From Achatina immaculata (Eukaryota > Mollusca > Gastropoda > Stylommatophora > Achatinidae): a DNA stretch of 64,000 nt. The notes under the pieces were generated by a model. The model did no database searches. It was not told where the DNA came from and saw only the letters and a list, made by a program, of their open reading frames with translations. The DNA lies in the NCBI GenBank assembly GCA_009760885.1, contig CM019708.1, positions 11,584,931 to 11,648,930 of the forward strand, read 5' to 3'. Shown piece after piece: positions 43,101-58,100 of this stretch; within the stretch, counting starts at the first letter, position 1, and each line of letters begins with the position of its first letter. The translations under genes were made by a program, and so were the position numbers.

Positions 43101-46100
43101 TGGCACATCTGAACATATTCTGCAGACATATTTTGACACAGTATTTCTAAACTTCCAGACTGGCAATCCTCAAATGACTGTAGATCAGCAATATGGACCA
43201 CAACATCTTCATCCTCACTGCAAGTTTTAAAAAGATTAATGTAGCAATGAAGGACATTAGAGCAATATGGCATACAGCTAAAACTTACATTTAAAAAAAA
43301 TAATAATAAAACTGATAAATGAGTGAATATAGACATTTCAGTAACTATGAACTAGAAGCTCTTGGAAGCTGGAGCCATGAAGGTCTTAAAAAACAAAAAA
43401 AAAACAAAAAAATGCCCCAGCCACCAAAGGAGCCAGATCTTAAATCTGGTAGGGAGTGTGAAGAGAGGCTTTCTCAGTTTCTCTGAATGAACTTCAAATG
43501 CAGGCTTCTCAACAAAAGTCCACCAGCATGGGAACACAATTATTCCCATCCTCAAGATGCTGCACTATCACAACAGCATGTTACCAGAAGTACTATCTGG
43601 ACGCAAGTCACGCTCTAGGCCAGCTTTGTTTACTGGCCTTGATTGTTCTGCTATACTACACAGTTACTCTCCTAAAATCAGCACAAAAAAAAAAAAAAGA
43701 AAATAGTTACGTGCGTGGAACAAGGAAAACAGATATCATGACGAACAACCAAGCCACCAACCGCCATTAAAAAAATGAAGGCAGTAACATGAATGAACTA
43801 GTTGAAATGACCTGTCAAAATGGGAATTAGTAACCCTCTACTAGTTGACACAGCTGTAAAAATGGGTACCTGATGCATTTATGTTAGGGAAAGCATCCTC
43901 TGAAAATGAAATATACTTACCTGTAAGTACAGCAATCTACATCACATAAAAACATGGCTGTCAGTGTTTAAAGGGAAAACACAATGTTACATGAAGATTA
44001 GTCCCACAAATAAGGGACTTCGCTGAAGACCCACAGAAAGTGAATTTTACATAAAAAGTCTGATTTAATGATTATGATAGTAACTGAAACAGTAGTGATA
44101 TGGCTTCCTAGATTGAGTAAAAATTATTTAAAAAAAAGATTTACAAAATGAACATTTACTAATTATAACTAATATTACTAAAAAAACTATTATTATTAAC
44201 GTATTAACTAATTATTAACTTTTCTGGGTCTGAAATTTACTTAACAAAACATTTACATTAAAAAAAAATAGAAAGAGTAAGTTAAGTAGGCAGAAACAAG
44301 AATGGAAGAAAGCAAGATGAGCACATACAGATGAAGAACATACAACAATCCAATATTTTGGCAAAAGCCTTTTTCAAGGATCACATACAACAACAGCACA
44401 ACAGATAAAACCATGTGTATGTGATCTATGAAAAAGGCTTTTGCTGAAATAATGGACTGTTGCATGTTCTGCATTTGTATGCACTCATCTTGCTTCCCAC
44501 CATTCTTGTTTCTATCTACTTTCCTCACTTCTTCTACCTTTTCGTAAAACTGGAACATACACTCTATCTACTTTCATTACTGGAACCAGTTTTACCACTG
44601 CTGTCATTTCTCATATTTCTAACATAAAAAAAGACTTAAAAACAAACACTAAAGGCTAACATAAACCTTCAAGAAAAAAAAAACTCTATGGTTATCTAAA
44701 TATGACATACATATCAGGAAGTTTACTGTTTATCTGATCTGTTAACCATCTGACCAATCGGCTGTAGAGTTCACAAACAAGCTGGTCACGTGACTGCACA
44801 GCAGTTTCAAGTGGTGAGGCTTCTAAAATATAGATGTTGAAAATATTAATAGGGTCAGCATACAATCTTTACAAATTCACAAAATCATTTGGTGGGCTAC
44901 TTCAGTGACTGCACGATTGCTTATGAGAATGCAAAAATATTCCAAAAAATGAGTAATATTGTATCTTTTGTTTGCTTTTTTAGAAAATGACTTCATCGCA
45001 GTCAAGGCTTTCTCATATCTGTTCATCTCAACCATTCACCCACCTTCATCTGGGCCAGCAAACCACAACTGGTCATGATTAATTTAGACAGCTGTTGCTC
45101 TCTGGTTCAGCAAATTACAGCTGGTCATGATTAATTTAGACAGGTGTTGCTATCTGGGCCAGCAAACCACAAGCAGTAATGATTAATTTTAGACAGCTGT
45201 TGCTGTCTGGACCAGCAAATTACAGCTGGTCAAAACCCTCTTTGACTTTCATATGGACCTGCCAGTGAACAAGCTGCTGTTTCTTTAGCTTGATCAAAAA
45301 GAGATCAATGAATGTAGTTTCTATGGCGGTGAAGTTTGCCCAGAATCTCTTATGTAGATCTTTAGGAAGAAATACCTGGCTTACCTTTCTAACTTTCAGG
45401 ATGCCTGTGTTACAAGACCTTTGTCACATCATCATTCGCTGAGAATTTTTAAGTTCACCACTTCATACAGAGTGGATTGGATTGGATTTAGTGCCACTGG
45501 AACCATGCAAACAGCTCTTAAGACCAGCCTCTATTATCTATGTTAAATATCCAAAGATATTTAGGATTTAGACATAGATGCTATGCCTAGAAATATAAGT
45601 GTTGCTTGCTGAGGCTTTTTTTAATGTCCCAGAGCTTCTAAAGATTACAGGCTGTCTGCTTCATAAACTGTATAGCCTGATTTCTTTGCAGGCTCCACCA
45701 TGAAGAGGACTCCAGTCCCTAACACTGGCATGCTAGGTACTTACTGCCACTGGGATGCTTTCAGAGAGTCAGCTGAATACGAAATGTGGTCATTAGACTC
45801 TAAAACAAACTCACCAATCTTTGATGCCTCCATCATTATAGCAGTGTAGAGAGCCTGATCAGAAACACCCAGCAGCTGTGCAGCTACAGCCAAAGTAACA
45901 AATGCAGAAAATACATTACAAACACTGGTTATAAAACAGATGCGAAATTTTTTCCTAACTCTTTAACCTACCAAACAGCATCCATGACACACAAACATTT
46001 TTTGTAATGAAAGCTTACCACCACAGTGCTTTACCTTGAAATAATGTGATGCTTATTTTTAGCATTTCTGACACTTTCAAATTATGAGCTCCCAACTACA

Positions 46101-49100
46101 GATCCTAACTTCCTTTCTAGTGTCACCATCCTGGTCTATGTAGCTGCCAAGGTATGCAAATTGATTGACTTCTTCAATATCTGTCCCTTCTGTCCCAACT
46201 ACAGAACAAAACAATATGACTGTAGTTATTGTGCTTTTCAGTTTCTGAAAAGCCATATAAATGGCCCCTGGGTTAACAGGTACCAGAGAAATCTGGAAAT
46301 ATAAATGTGGCCTGACATGATCATCACCCTCTCATGTAAGGATGGTCTTGGAAATATGGCCATAACACCATATATTTCCTAACAGCATGGCAACTGGGAT
46401 TTTACTTCTTTATTTAATTCTTCCCGTGCCACAGGAAGAAAAGTGGACGTTCAGTTGCTTACCAGAGTAAAAGCGCGGGTCTTGATATGTTAGGGGGTAT
46501 AGTTGTAAAATGGAATGGAAAACAGTATTTACATGTACTTCAGTGTACTTATTATGTTTCAAAGTATAACTAAATGTATGAAAATTTCATAAATGCAGAG
46601 TTTTTTTAGGAAAAAAGAAGTAATGAGATGTTTTTAGACAATGATTGTGCCCAGTTCACCGTCGGCTAGGTCTAGATCTGGACTACTTACCATCTGAGCT
46701 GTCTAGATCTACTTGTCAATCTCATATTCTGATTCTATGTTGCATTCTCACTAAATTAATGTCTGAAATAACCTCCTAACTACTTCTCTAGTCATCTAAA
46801 TATATCTAGATCTACTTGCGATACATTCAAGAGCAATGGGGTGGTCACAGGTCATGTCCATACCCCTATATACATCACCAAAAATTGAAAATTTTCCATG
46901 TGTCTCTTCCTTTTTCTCGCTCAGCATCGCTCATATCTAAGGACTCTTTCACCATTTTGAAAAGTGTCAACGGAAACGTGGAAGAAATATGTACAATCTA
47001 AATGTTACACTGGTTCTTTTATTGAAACAAACCATGATCGAAATTCTGACCATTAGCACACAATGGGGATACTGGAAGGATCAAAAAATCGACCGCTGGC
47101 ACGGAAAGAGTTAAATGGCTCATGGTAAGCTTAGAGTTAAACTGCTTTATTGTGCTAATTGCAAACTTTCTTCTTAAACTACTTTATCATGTTCATTCAC
47201 AATTAAGTTTCACAAAGTTATAGTAGTACCAGTTCAATATACACGTAGTACTCTTCATCACCATCAAATATGCTGTCTTGTTTGTTGGCATCTTCTTCAT
47301 ATCATTAAAAAGCTCCTTTTGCTTTTTTCTTATTCCAGACTATTTCCACTAACATTTATCATCTGCTGTTATTGTGCTCTGTGATACCTGAATTTCCATT
47401 CCTACAGAAGCTCCTCCATTTGCAAACATACTGCACTTCAGAACTTTAATTATGAGAGCAATTACTATTGTTTGTGTCTTGCTACTTTTTAAATCCAATC
47501 CTTTTTTTTAACCAATGAGAAAGAGAGAAAGCACTCAAATCAAATGATTTTACTGCTCTTTTGGATAACTTTGTTCACTAGATTTTGGTAACTGCTATGA
47601 CTTTCTGCAACCAGCACTGTACACTGCATTATCTGCACATCTCATACTGCTGATGCTATGGCCTCCTATTTGTTCTGGGTCAGGCTAAACTAAAAAAAAA
47701 AAAATAAAAGGCTGTGGAAGCACATTTACCTGCAGCAAAGCTGTAAGCGTTCATCATCTGAATCTGCCCTGTCTGAGGACTGGTTTTAAACTGGATGGCT
47801 GATAACAGCAGCAAACCTAAAAGTGAGTCCAGAAAGCTGTTTTCATAATTATGACTGTCCCTGGACATCTGAAATGGCAGAGAAAATCTAATTCCATACT
47901 GCAGACACCTACAGAATAAATATATCATCACAGTATTACTACATTTTTCACAATGTCATCATCAACAGCACCTTCTTCTTCTTCTTCCTGCTCAGTCTCC
48001 CTGTAAGTGTGAGCTGGTGTTCTCTGCAACCAATGGGTGAAGGTGTCGAGGTACTGTGTCAGGTTGGTAGCAGGTTACTGCAGCTACTTTTTCAGTCCTC
48101 GAGTGGAGCTTACAAGCAGGAGGTGAGCATCGGCACTTTAGCAGACTCCGCCGCCATGGAGACTATGCCAATCCATGCCATGCCCCATTAGCCAGGCTAT
48201 GCCTGTTACTAGGGGCGCCAATGAAGACCTGGAACAGGGTCTTGGTCAGCTCTCTCTCTCTCTGAACCTTAAGTGCCCAGGGCACATGGGGCTTCCACAA
48301 GGGTTTTCCACAAATGCCTGTCCTTCGCCTTTTTTTCTGCTCTTGCCCAGGTGAGCCCTCTATTGCTCAACATCCTTTCTGTTGTTCTTCTCCATGTCTC
48401 TTTTGGTCTACCTTTACTTCTATTCCCCTGTGGTGTCCATCTTAGTGCTATTTTTGGTAGTGAGTTGTCAGTCATTCGGAGCATATGTCCCAACCATCAC
48501 CAGCGTCTTTCCTCAATAATTGTTGTCAGTGGTTTCATCTGCATTTCTGCTAATAAGATGTTATTTCTTATGGTGTTTGGCCAAAATATTTTTCTAATTC
48601 TTCGTAAACATTTAGTCTGGAAAGAATTCAACTTGTTTTCTATGGTTTTGGTGATTTTCCAGCATTCACTTCCATAGAGTAGTACACTTAGAACATTACT
48701 CTTAAATATCCTGATTTTCATATTTATGCTTAGTTTTTTTGATTTCCATATAGTCTGCAGCATTGCAAAAGCCTGGTTTGCTCTAGTAAGTCTGCTGTTG
48801 ATGTGCTCTGTGTTGTCTCCATTTTCTACTACTCTGCTGCCAAGGTATACAAATTCGTTGACCTCCTCCACTAACTTGTTATCTACTCTGAGTACATTTC
48901 TGTTGTTCACATTTTGCTTCATGAACTGTGTCTTTCCTACGTTGATCTTTAGTCCTATGTTGTTTGCATGTCAACTAACATGTGAACTAACATGTCAACT
49001 ATGTTTTGCTGACTGCCAAGTCAGACAATGTCTTCATATCATCACATCATCATTAATCCTCATTAAAAAAAATCGTACCTCATTTTGTGCTTGCATATTT

Positions 49101-52100
49101 AAAAAGACAATATAGCCAGGCATGGAGATATTCATCTCAAAACCTGTTTGTCCTTGCAAGTCTGATTTCCATCTGTGACTAGGCTGTTGAAGTAGCTATT
49201 TCAACAAAGAAAAAGCTACCAAGCAACTTACGAAGTCACAACAGATATTGACAGAGAGACTGGTTTATACTGTGCAATGGACAGTTGTTATAAATTCACT
49301 GATTCTCCAGAATGATCCAATCTCTGTCTTGTACCATGGGCCCAACAAAAGCTAAGTAAACTAATTTTATCACAAAACAGTAACCAGTCCACCTTTGCCA
49401 GCCCCATTTTTGACATTCTCTTCTAAAGTCTTTTCTGTGTTTTTTTTTTTTTTTTTGTTAAATGTTTTGCTTAAAAAAAGTGAGGTCAAAAACATCACAG
49501 AAGTTACTTTCTCTTCACCGCTGTCTCTGGTCTACACAGATTAATTACATTCTCTCCAATAACATATTTATATAGTGAGTTATACATATTCACATTCTGC
49601 TTCTCTGATTCTTAGCTAACAATTCCTAGGTAAAAAGTAAAAGTAAAGATAGTCCCATAGCAAATGCCGTAGGGGGTGAAGCGTTAGAGACCTCATTATG
49701 CTGGGTCATCAGCGTATGAGGTAGGGTGACCAGTTTCTTTCCTCGCTGCCTTTACTTCCCAGATTTTCTCTGGTACCCATTTTACGAGGCTGGGTCGACC
49801 TCGGGGCCGTATTGGTCGGAAAAAAAATCCCGCTCAGCTGGGGATTCGAACCCTCGACCATTTGATTGCTAGACGAGTGCTCTAACCACTACGCTAGCCG
49901 GCCCCTAATTCCTAGGTAACAAAAATTATTGAAATTGTAGACTTAATTACTGATTTCAAACTCTCAATACCTTTAAAAACTGAAAAATATAGTTTTCCTG
50001 ATATTATTGTCATACACTGATGACTCATTAAGTAGAAAATACCTTATAATTTCCCACCTAATGAACAATTAATTTAATGTAAAACAGTAAATTCAAGAAA
50101 ATCATACATAAAACAATTTGATCAAATCTGGAGTCAGGTCAGGCATGACTGGTATTGTATTACTGGAAAATGTGTGACCAGTGGCTGTCAAATCCACTGC
50201 CTTGCGGGGTAAACTCTGATAGAAAAATGTGGACAGAGTGATCCTGAGGTAGTCAACAAGGGGAATCTTCCAAAGCCATCTCCTGGCATCAAATGAAACA
50301 CTTAATTTTTCCAGACTTAAAGGCCTTATTCTTCCCTCTTAGCTGATCAGCAGTAGAAGTTGATTAGTGCAGTACAGACAAAGCATTCTTCTCTTGTTAT
50401 CTGCCTAAGTGAAGAATGAGATGCCCCTGGCAAAACTGATGCCCAGAAGCTTCCACAGACTGCTTCAGCCAGTGTATACACTTTAACAATGACCTCAAGA
50501 AAACTCACACTTTCCCCAATGCCCAAAACTCTGATGACATCAACAAAGTCCAGCCAGATGTTCCTGTGGTCAAATAGTGTCTCACGACTCATGTGCATCA
50601 AGGATGAATCCAAGGCTTGAAATAACCTACAGTGGAAAGTTCAATAATAAGCAAAATCTTGAAATTAAGGAACCCTAACAAAAAACACTGCAACTAACAC
50701 TCAAGCCACTAAGTACCACATGCTGGGAATCTAGAATCCTGTAAGATATTCTACTGATGAATTTTATGTTTTGTTCATGAATTCAAAAGAGGAATTTGTC
50801 TTTCCTTTATATCTCCTGAATTCAAGTACTGGGTAATGATTAATGTGGAGCCTCTGATGAAGTTAACAGATTATTTATGCTCTGGCTGGTACCACCATAG
50901 TTTTTTGGTTTTCAAATCATGAACAGTCCTGCATAAGCTGGCATTCTGTAGAAGTCAATCAATACAACTTTTAGTTGCATGTTTATACTGCCCTGTGTTT
51001 GGAAACTACTATTATGGTGGACAGAGTAACAACTCAGCCTGAATGAAAGCTTTTATTTTCCTTTGTTCATCTGCCTTGTAATCTGACAATGTTCCCTATT
51101 TGTGAGCCTAAGAACTGTGTAATATGCTACTTTCCCTTCAACCACTGACAGCCATGTGTGCACAATGTCATTCCTATGTGTTATGTTCTGTAGATACATA
51201 TTCTTCAACTAGTTATTCGTTGCATATTTCCATCACCGTATTAACTGGTGAATGCTGCAGTGGGTTCACAAAATCACAGCCTTCCAGGTCAGATGAGAAG
51301 TGACTGTTGGGTGGCCTACTCTGACTTTTTTCACTTTTTAGAACAGATCTAACAAGCTAACTTCTCAACTAACTCAACATGACAGTTCCTACATAAATGG
51401 GCAGTGCTGACCACTCTATTTCACACTGTAATATTCCAGTGTTATTATTATATTTTGAACTGTAATGTTCTAGTGCAGTGTCACTCCATTTTAAACTGTA
51501 ATTTTCTAGTGCTGTGTCACTCCATTTTAAACTGTAATTTTCTAGTGTACATCACTCTATTTTAAACTGTAATTTTCTAGTGCAGTGTCACTCTATTTTA
51601 AACTGTAATTTTCTAGTGCAGTGTCACTCCATTTTAAACTGTAAATTTCTAGTGTACATCACTCTATTTTAAACTGTAATGTTCTAGTGCAGTGTCACTC
51701 CATTTTAAACTGTAATTTTCTAGTACTGTGTCACTCCATTTTAAACTGTAATGTTCTAGTGCAGTGTCACTCCATTTTAAACTGTAATTTTCTAGTGCAG
51801 TGTCACTCCATTTTAAACTGTAATTTTCTAGTGTACATCACTCTATTTTAACTCTTTCCATGCCCGAGGAAGAAACACAGATGTGTTGTGGAGTACCAGA
51901 GTAAAAACACGGGTCTTGATAGGGTTGGGGGTATAGTTATAAAATGGAATGAAAAACAGTATTTCTATGTACTTCAGTATACTTAATATGTTTCAGAGTA
52001 TAGCTAAATGAATGAAAATTTCATAAATGCAGAGTATTTTAGGAAAAAAGAAGTAATATGATGTTTTTAGACACTGATTGTGGCCAGCTCACCATCGACG

Positions 52101-55100
52101 AGGTCTAGATCTGCACTACTTACCATCTGAGATGTGTAGATCTACTTGTCGATCTCATATTGTGATTCTGTGTTGTATTCTCGCTGAATGAATGTCTGAA
52201 CTAACCTCCAAACTACTTCTCCAGTCATCTAAATATGTTTAGATCTACTTAGAAAACATTCAAGAGCAGCGGGGTGGCCATAGGCTATGTCCATACCCCT
52301 ATCTACATCGTCAAAAATTGAAAAATTTCCATGCTTCTCATCCTTTTTCTCACTCGGCATCACTCGTAACTAGGCACTCTTTCGCCATTTTGAAAAGTGT
52401 CACCAGAATCGCGGACGAAATATGTACAATCTAAATGTTACACTGGTTGTTTTATTGAAACAAACAAGGATCATTATAATGACCATTGGTATGCAACGGG
52501 AAACCGGAAGCATCATTATAACGACCACAGGCACGGAAAGAGTTAAACTATAATTTTCTAGTGCAGTGTCACTCCATTTTAAATTGTAATTTTCTAGTGT
52601 ACATCACTCTATTTTAAACTGTAATGTTCTAGTACAATGTCACTCTATTTTAAACTGTAATGTTCTAGTGCTGTGTCACTCCATTTTGAACTGTAATGTT
52701 CTGGTGCTGTGTCACTCCATTTCAAACTGTAATGTTCTGGTGCTGTGTCACTCCATTTTAAACTGTAATGTTCTGGTGCTGTATCACTCCATTTCAAACT
52801 GTAATGTTCTGGTGCTGTATCACTCCATTTCAAACTGTAATGTTCTGGTGCCATATCACTCCATTTTAAACTGTAATGTTCTGGTGTGCATCACTCCATT
52901 ATAAATTGCAAGGTTCAAGTGGTGCAACACTCTATTCTGAACTGTAATATTCTAGTGCTGCAGCACTCTATTTTAAACTGTGATGTTCACATCAACCTAA
53001 AACACCAGCATTTAAACACCACATACACACTTCACTTGACACACATAACAGAGTTTACAGACACTGTACACATCAGACCTTTGACCAAGTTCTCCTGTGG
53101 ACAGACCGGGTGCTTCAGTCCGCAGAGCAGCAACAAGATCATAGAAAATATTCAAATAACCATTTTCTTCAGTGTGCAGAGCTGCATGTCTAGGGTTCAG
53201 TTGGTAATTATAAATTTTGGCTGGAGATTAGAATTATGTAGTGGCAGTGAACTTCAATGCTATTTATTCATTTATTCACACACAGATCTGCAATAAAAGA
53301 CACTGGAAATTTTGTAGTTTAGAAATACAATTCCGCTTTCTGAGGTACGTAATATCTTCTTAGACCAAGTTGCGGTATCAAGTATTTCTAGATGCAGCGA
53401 GACTTTAAATAAGCAACTATCAGATTATAAATTCTGTCTTTAATAAATATGGAGACAATATTTTAAGCTAAGTGAATGAGACTCAGTTGTTTTTCTTTTT
53501 CCATGAATATCCTATTTTGTCTTAATGTACTGAGGCCAGTGTGAACTGGGTCTGATATTCTCAGTTTTCACATGCAGTTTCCCTAACAGAGGTGTCAGGT
53601 ATCCAGGTACACAGCTGTGCCTACTGCAGCAGGATGGAACATGACTGTGATGCTTGCAGCCCATTTCCTTTTTTTTTTTCCTTCAGAAGGCAACATTCTG
53701 GCAGTTAGCACCTTCCTACGCTCATGTTTCATCAAATGGTACTGAAAGATTATCCAGGATTTGAGCAGAAAGAAACATAAATCTGCACGTTTATATCCGT
53801 TTACCTTATCTAGGCCCTATTTAAGCATTTCCTATAGAACCAGTGTCAAATATAGTCAGACATAAAATTTTAGTGTCAGATAAGGTCAGACATAAAACTT
53901 TAGCATTAGTTAATGTCAGGCATAAAATTTCCTGAATAGGACATTGTTAAGAGAGGCCAAATTAGCAGGCATAAAATCCTTTGATGAGGTTGAAAGACTC
54001 GACGAAGACAGGAAAAATTGGCAAACTACTTTGCGAGCCCTATGTGACGTTTAACGGCACGAGAAGGATATAAGATATAAGATAAGATAAAATTTCAGTG
54101 TTAGATAAAATTGGATATAAAATATGTCTAACAAGGTCAGACATAAAGTTTCCACAGTCAAAGTTAAAAAAGAAAAAAATGTAAAAATTCATGCTGACAG
54201 CATGCTGCTGTGACCCAGTGTAATATATATATATTTAAAAAACCACTCAGACTGGTTCTGTTACTCATTCTTTCATGTACTTAATTTCTGCTTTAAAGTT
54301 TCACTAGATGGGCTTCTCTTCTGTCCAACTTTTTTCTGGACACTCAAATTTGTCACACTTCTTTTTCTCTCTTTTTTTCTGTTATACTTTTAACATCCTT
54401 GTTTCAGCACATTCATATATACAAGGAAGAGCATGTTTAAACTAACTGACAGTGAACTGGAAGGTCTGAATTCACGGCCTACTACAAAAAGAATTCCAGT
54501 CAAACCAGATGTAAAAATTGCTACCTGACACACAAATGCTGAGGAAAAATGGCCATTAAAGATGGTGAACATTTATGTGCATGATGTGGCACACTAGACT
54601 ATGGTGCACATATAGCTTGTTAGTGAATGAAAGAACACACAAGACATAACATGAATATCATTCTAACAAATAAGGGACTTCACTTAAGCCAACAACTTAA
54701 GCCAACTGATTTCATGTCATAATAAAATATAGATTTTTTTTTTCAATTCAGAATTTAAGAAACTGATCTCACAAGCATTCTATTTTCTAATGCTAATTTA
54801 GTGATTTCCAAATGGGAGATACCACCCCCTGAGGAAGATCCAGCGATTCGGGGGGGGGGGGGGGGGGGGAGGGAGAGAGCAGCAGGTGGTATCAAAACTG
54901 AATGACACAAGTTTTCAATGGTGCTAGGGATATGACCTGTGATCCAAGAGGACAGTCTGGCATCACTGCAGGCTCTGCCATGAATGAACTCCATTCCCTA
55001 GCACTGGAGGACAAGAGGACAGTCTGGCTTCTCTGTAGGCTCCACCATGAAGATGACTCCATTCCCTAGCACTGCTTTGTTAGGCACATTCTAGACCTGC

Positions 55101-58100
55101 TTTCAGAGAATTAGCTGAACTTGAACTGGAAACCACTGCTCTAATGAAATTAAATGATTCTGTGGATTTGAACTATGTTTAGCAATGTTCTTGTGGTTAA
55201 GTGGATTGTTGAGCAGCAGGGGCTTCAATGCCACTATAGTCCTGCTGTAAACATATTTTTTTAAAAAACAACATACAAAACAAGTTCAAAAAATTGTCCT
55301 CACGATACCAGTTTTAAGTTTTCCAGAATCACCAAAGTACAAAGACAAAACTGTGGATGCTATGCTTGATGTCAGTCCACTTGCACTTCTAAAGGTCATG
55401 AGACGCTTCAGCAGAAAAAGACCCTGCATCACAAAAATGTTTAAACATCAATTAAACAAAATAAGAAAACCTCCATCAAATTACTTCAATAATTTTATTA
55501 GTCAAATATCCCATTCTGAGAAAACATCATCAGTATCAACCCCCCCCCCCCCCACCCTCCCGCTTCACTGTCTACTTTTTACAAAGCACTCGGGCAAGTT
55601 GCTTCTTGTTCTTTTGTTCATCTTTCTATGTTGATCTACCATGAGCACCACTGTTATTTCTTTTACTTTTTCTTCTAAACTTCCTTTCAGAACGGCTTTC
55701 TATATGTTAGTATTCCCCTTAATATGGAACCTGATTCTAATGTTTAACTTTCTTCTTTTTTTAATCATTTTTTAAAAATATTTCTTTGTCTACTTTTCAG
55801 CCATATGACACACACTCTATGAAATATGATGCCATTTAAGCTGTCTTATGTGGATCAAAATGTGCTCTTCTGCTCCTTCAGGAATAGAAATGTATGTCTC
55901 TTTGATGTGATATTCTTCCTCTTCTACTTCAGTCTCTCTAGAACTGTGACCTGGTGTTCTTTGCAGCCAATGTGGTGAGCATGTTGAAGCACAGCATCAT
56001 GTCAGACTGGGAGTGGTGGGTTATGGGTGGCTGTTTTTTTCAGCCTCCAAGTAGAGCTAGAAAGAAGGGAGTGTGCAATGTTTCTTTAGCAGACCCTACT
56101 GCCATTGGGACTATGGCAATCCTTGCCCCATTAGCCAGGCTAGGCCTGTTACTGAGGGTACCAATAGAAAGGCAAAGCAGGGTCTTGGTCAGCTATGATT
56201 CACCAACCCTGACACTAGCATGTCGCTATGATTCACTAACCCTGACACTAGCATGTCAGCTACGGTTCACCAACCCTGACACTAGCATGTCAGCTATGGT
56301 TCACTGAGTGCCTAATCAGACACCATCTTCACCTTTTCATATTAAATGATATGATGGTTTTAAGAGAATCTAAACACTGAAGCAGGGATCCAGGCTAGAC
56401 AAACAGATATTGTTCATACTGGGTATCAAGATAGCAACTTTCTGCAGAAGTGAGAGGGGGAGAGGAGGGGCACATGAATGAATAATGTGCTACTTATTTA
56501 AAGGTAAAACTTTTTGTTTTCTTTTTCATTCTATTGAAAATGCAAACCTATATTGTTTTTCCCATATCCAATTTTATATTGTTTAAAACATAAGTGTGTC
56601 AAGGAAATATGACTTCTTATACAGGATCCAATATAGGCAAGTGCCAATAACCATGGATACTAGAAGACTATGAGCACATTTTTTTTTTAAATCAACAAAT
56701 GAACAATCCATAATAAGTTCACAAAACAATTTTGCTAAGTTGTAATTACTGATAATCTGCACTAACCTTCATTAGAATAAAGGGGGTGCCACTCTTGTGC
56801 GAGACTCCAGCCTCTCTGAGGAACTGTGCTACCAGCATCTCTGATATTTCTGTTTTACCTTGAAGACATTACAGGTGGACAATTATATGTATCCTGTAGT
56901 GACTAGGAAGAACAGGGAAAGAGTAGCTGGCTAAGACCCTGTTTATAAGTGCTCTCTAAAAGAAAAAAAAACTATCTCAAGAAACAGGCTTTGATAAATG
57001 TTGTCTCTGTCGTGGTGGAGCTTATACAGAAATCTAGCTAGGTGAACATCAGGGTTGTGACATTGTTTTATTTTGGACAGAGTCAAATTTGATACAAATA
57101 TACCATTTATGAAGGAGCTGGAGTCTGACAGCAGAAAATAAAAGAATTCAAGAAATGATGAAGTTTTATGATAGGATCTTGACCCGGTTTACTAATTTTT
57201 GCTTCTGTCATTTGTTTAACAAAACAGGTTGCATTACTTATCCTTGTATGTCATCAATTTCTAACCAGAGGTCCTCGCGACAAGTCTAAAATACTAGAAA
57301 TATTTGAAGAGTTTTAAGTTAATATCAAGTAGCGGATACAATGAGGACCGTGACTAATTATCATAATGGGCTTCACGGGTCCGCGATCTGAGAAAAAGGT
57401 TGAGAACCACTGTTGTGTAGTATTTGCATACTTTACCTGATCCGCGAGCCCCAGATACGAAAATACTGTGAGCCTGTGGATGACTTCTTGTCCATGTAGC
57501 ATCCTTAAAAACATTATGAACCAAAGCATAAACATGTGGAGGTAGGTTATGAATGGGTCTCCTGCTGCTGTATTTTCGTCCATTCTGAAATATTTCATGG
57601 GAGAAAAAAAAAATCAAACGTGTACAACTGAACTAATGTTCGTTTGAAAATTTCACGTCTGATTGTTAACATCCATTTTCTAAACTCCAGCGCTAGAAGA
57701 GTTCTCAACTTAGACCAAATAGTACTTTACAAACTACAAAAGTGTCACTGTGACATGGAGGCATAATGGGTAGGGAGATAACGAATTCATGACTCCCGTG
57801 ACAAAAAGATATATAATCAAATTTTTAGCCTTAACAAAATTCAGACCTCATAAATTCACAATAAAAAAGTCATAGTGGCATACATTTTTAAATAGCTGCT
57901 TTTGACACTTTCGATTTAAACAGGAGAGCTGTTAAGGGGGCAAAGTTCCTCAAGGGACACGCCGATGACTGACTGGCTTATAACATATTCGACGTGCCTC
58001 GTATAGAAGACGCTTTTTTTAATCTATGCCACTGAAGCATATTAATATTTTTGTGCATGTACTTGTATTCTCTTTGCTATGTTGGCACACTAAGAAGTGC

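Noticed and set aside
52645..53296. ORFs with repeated [12 protein letters not shown] and [12 protein letters not shown]
   Set aside because: Chance frames of the 36-bp satellite.
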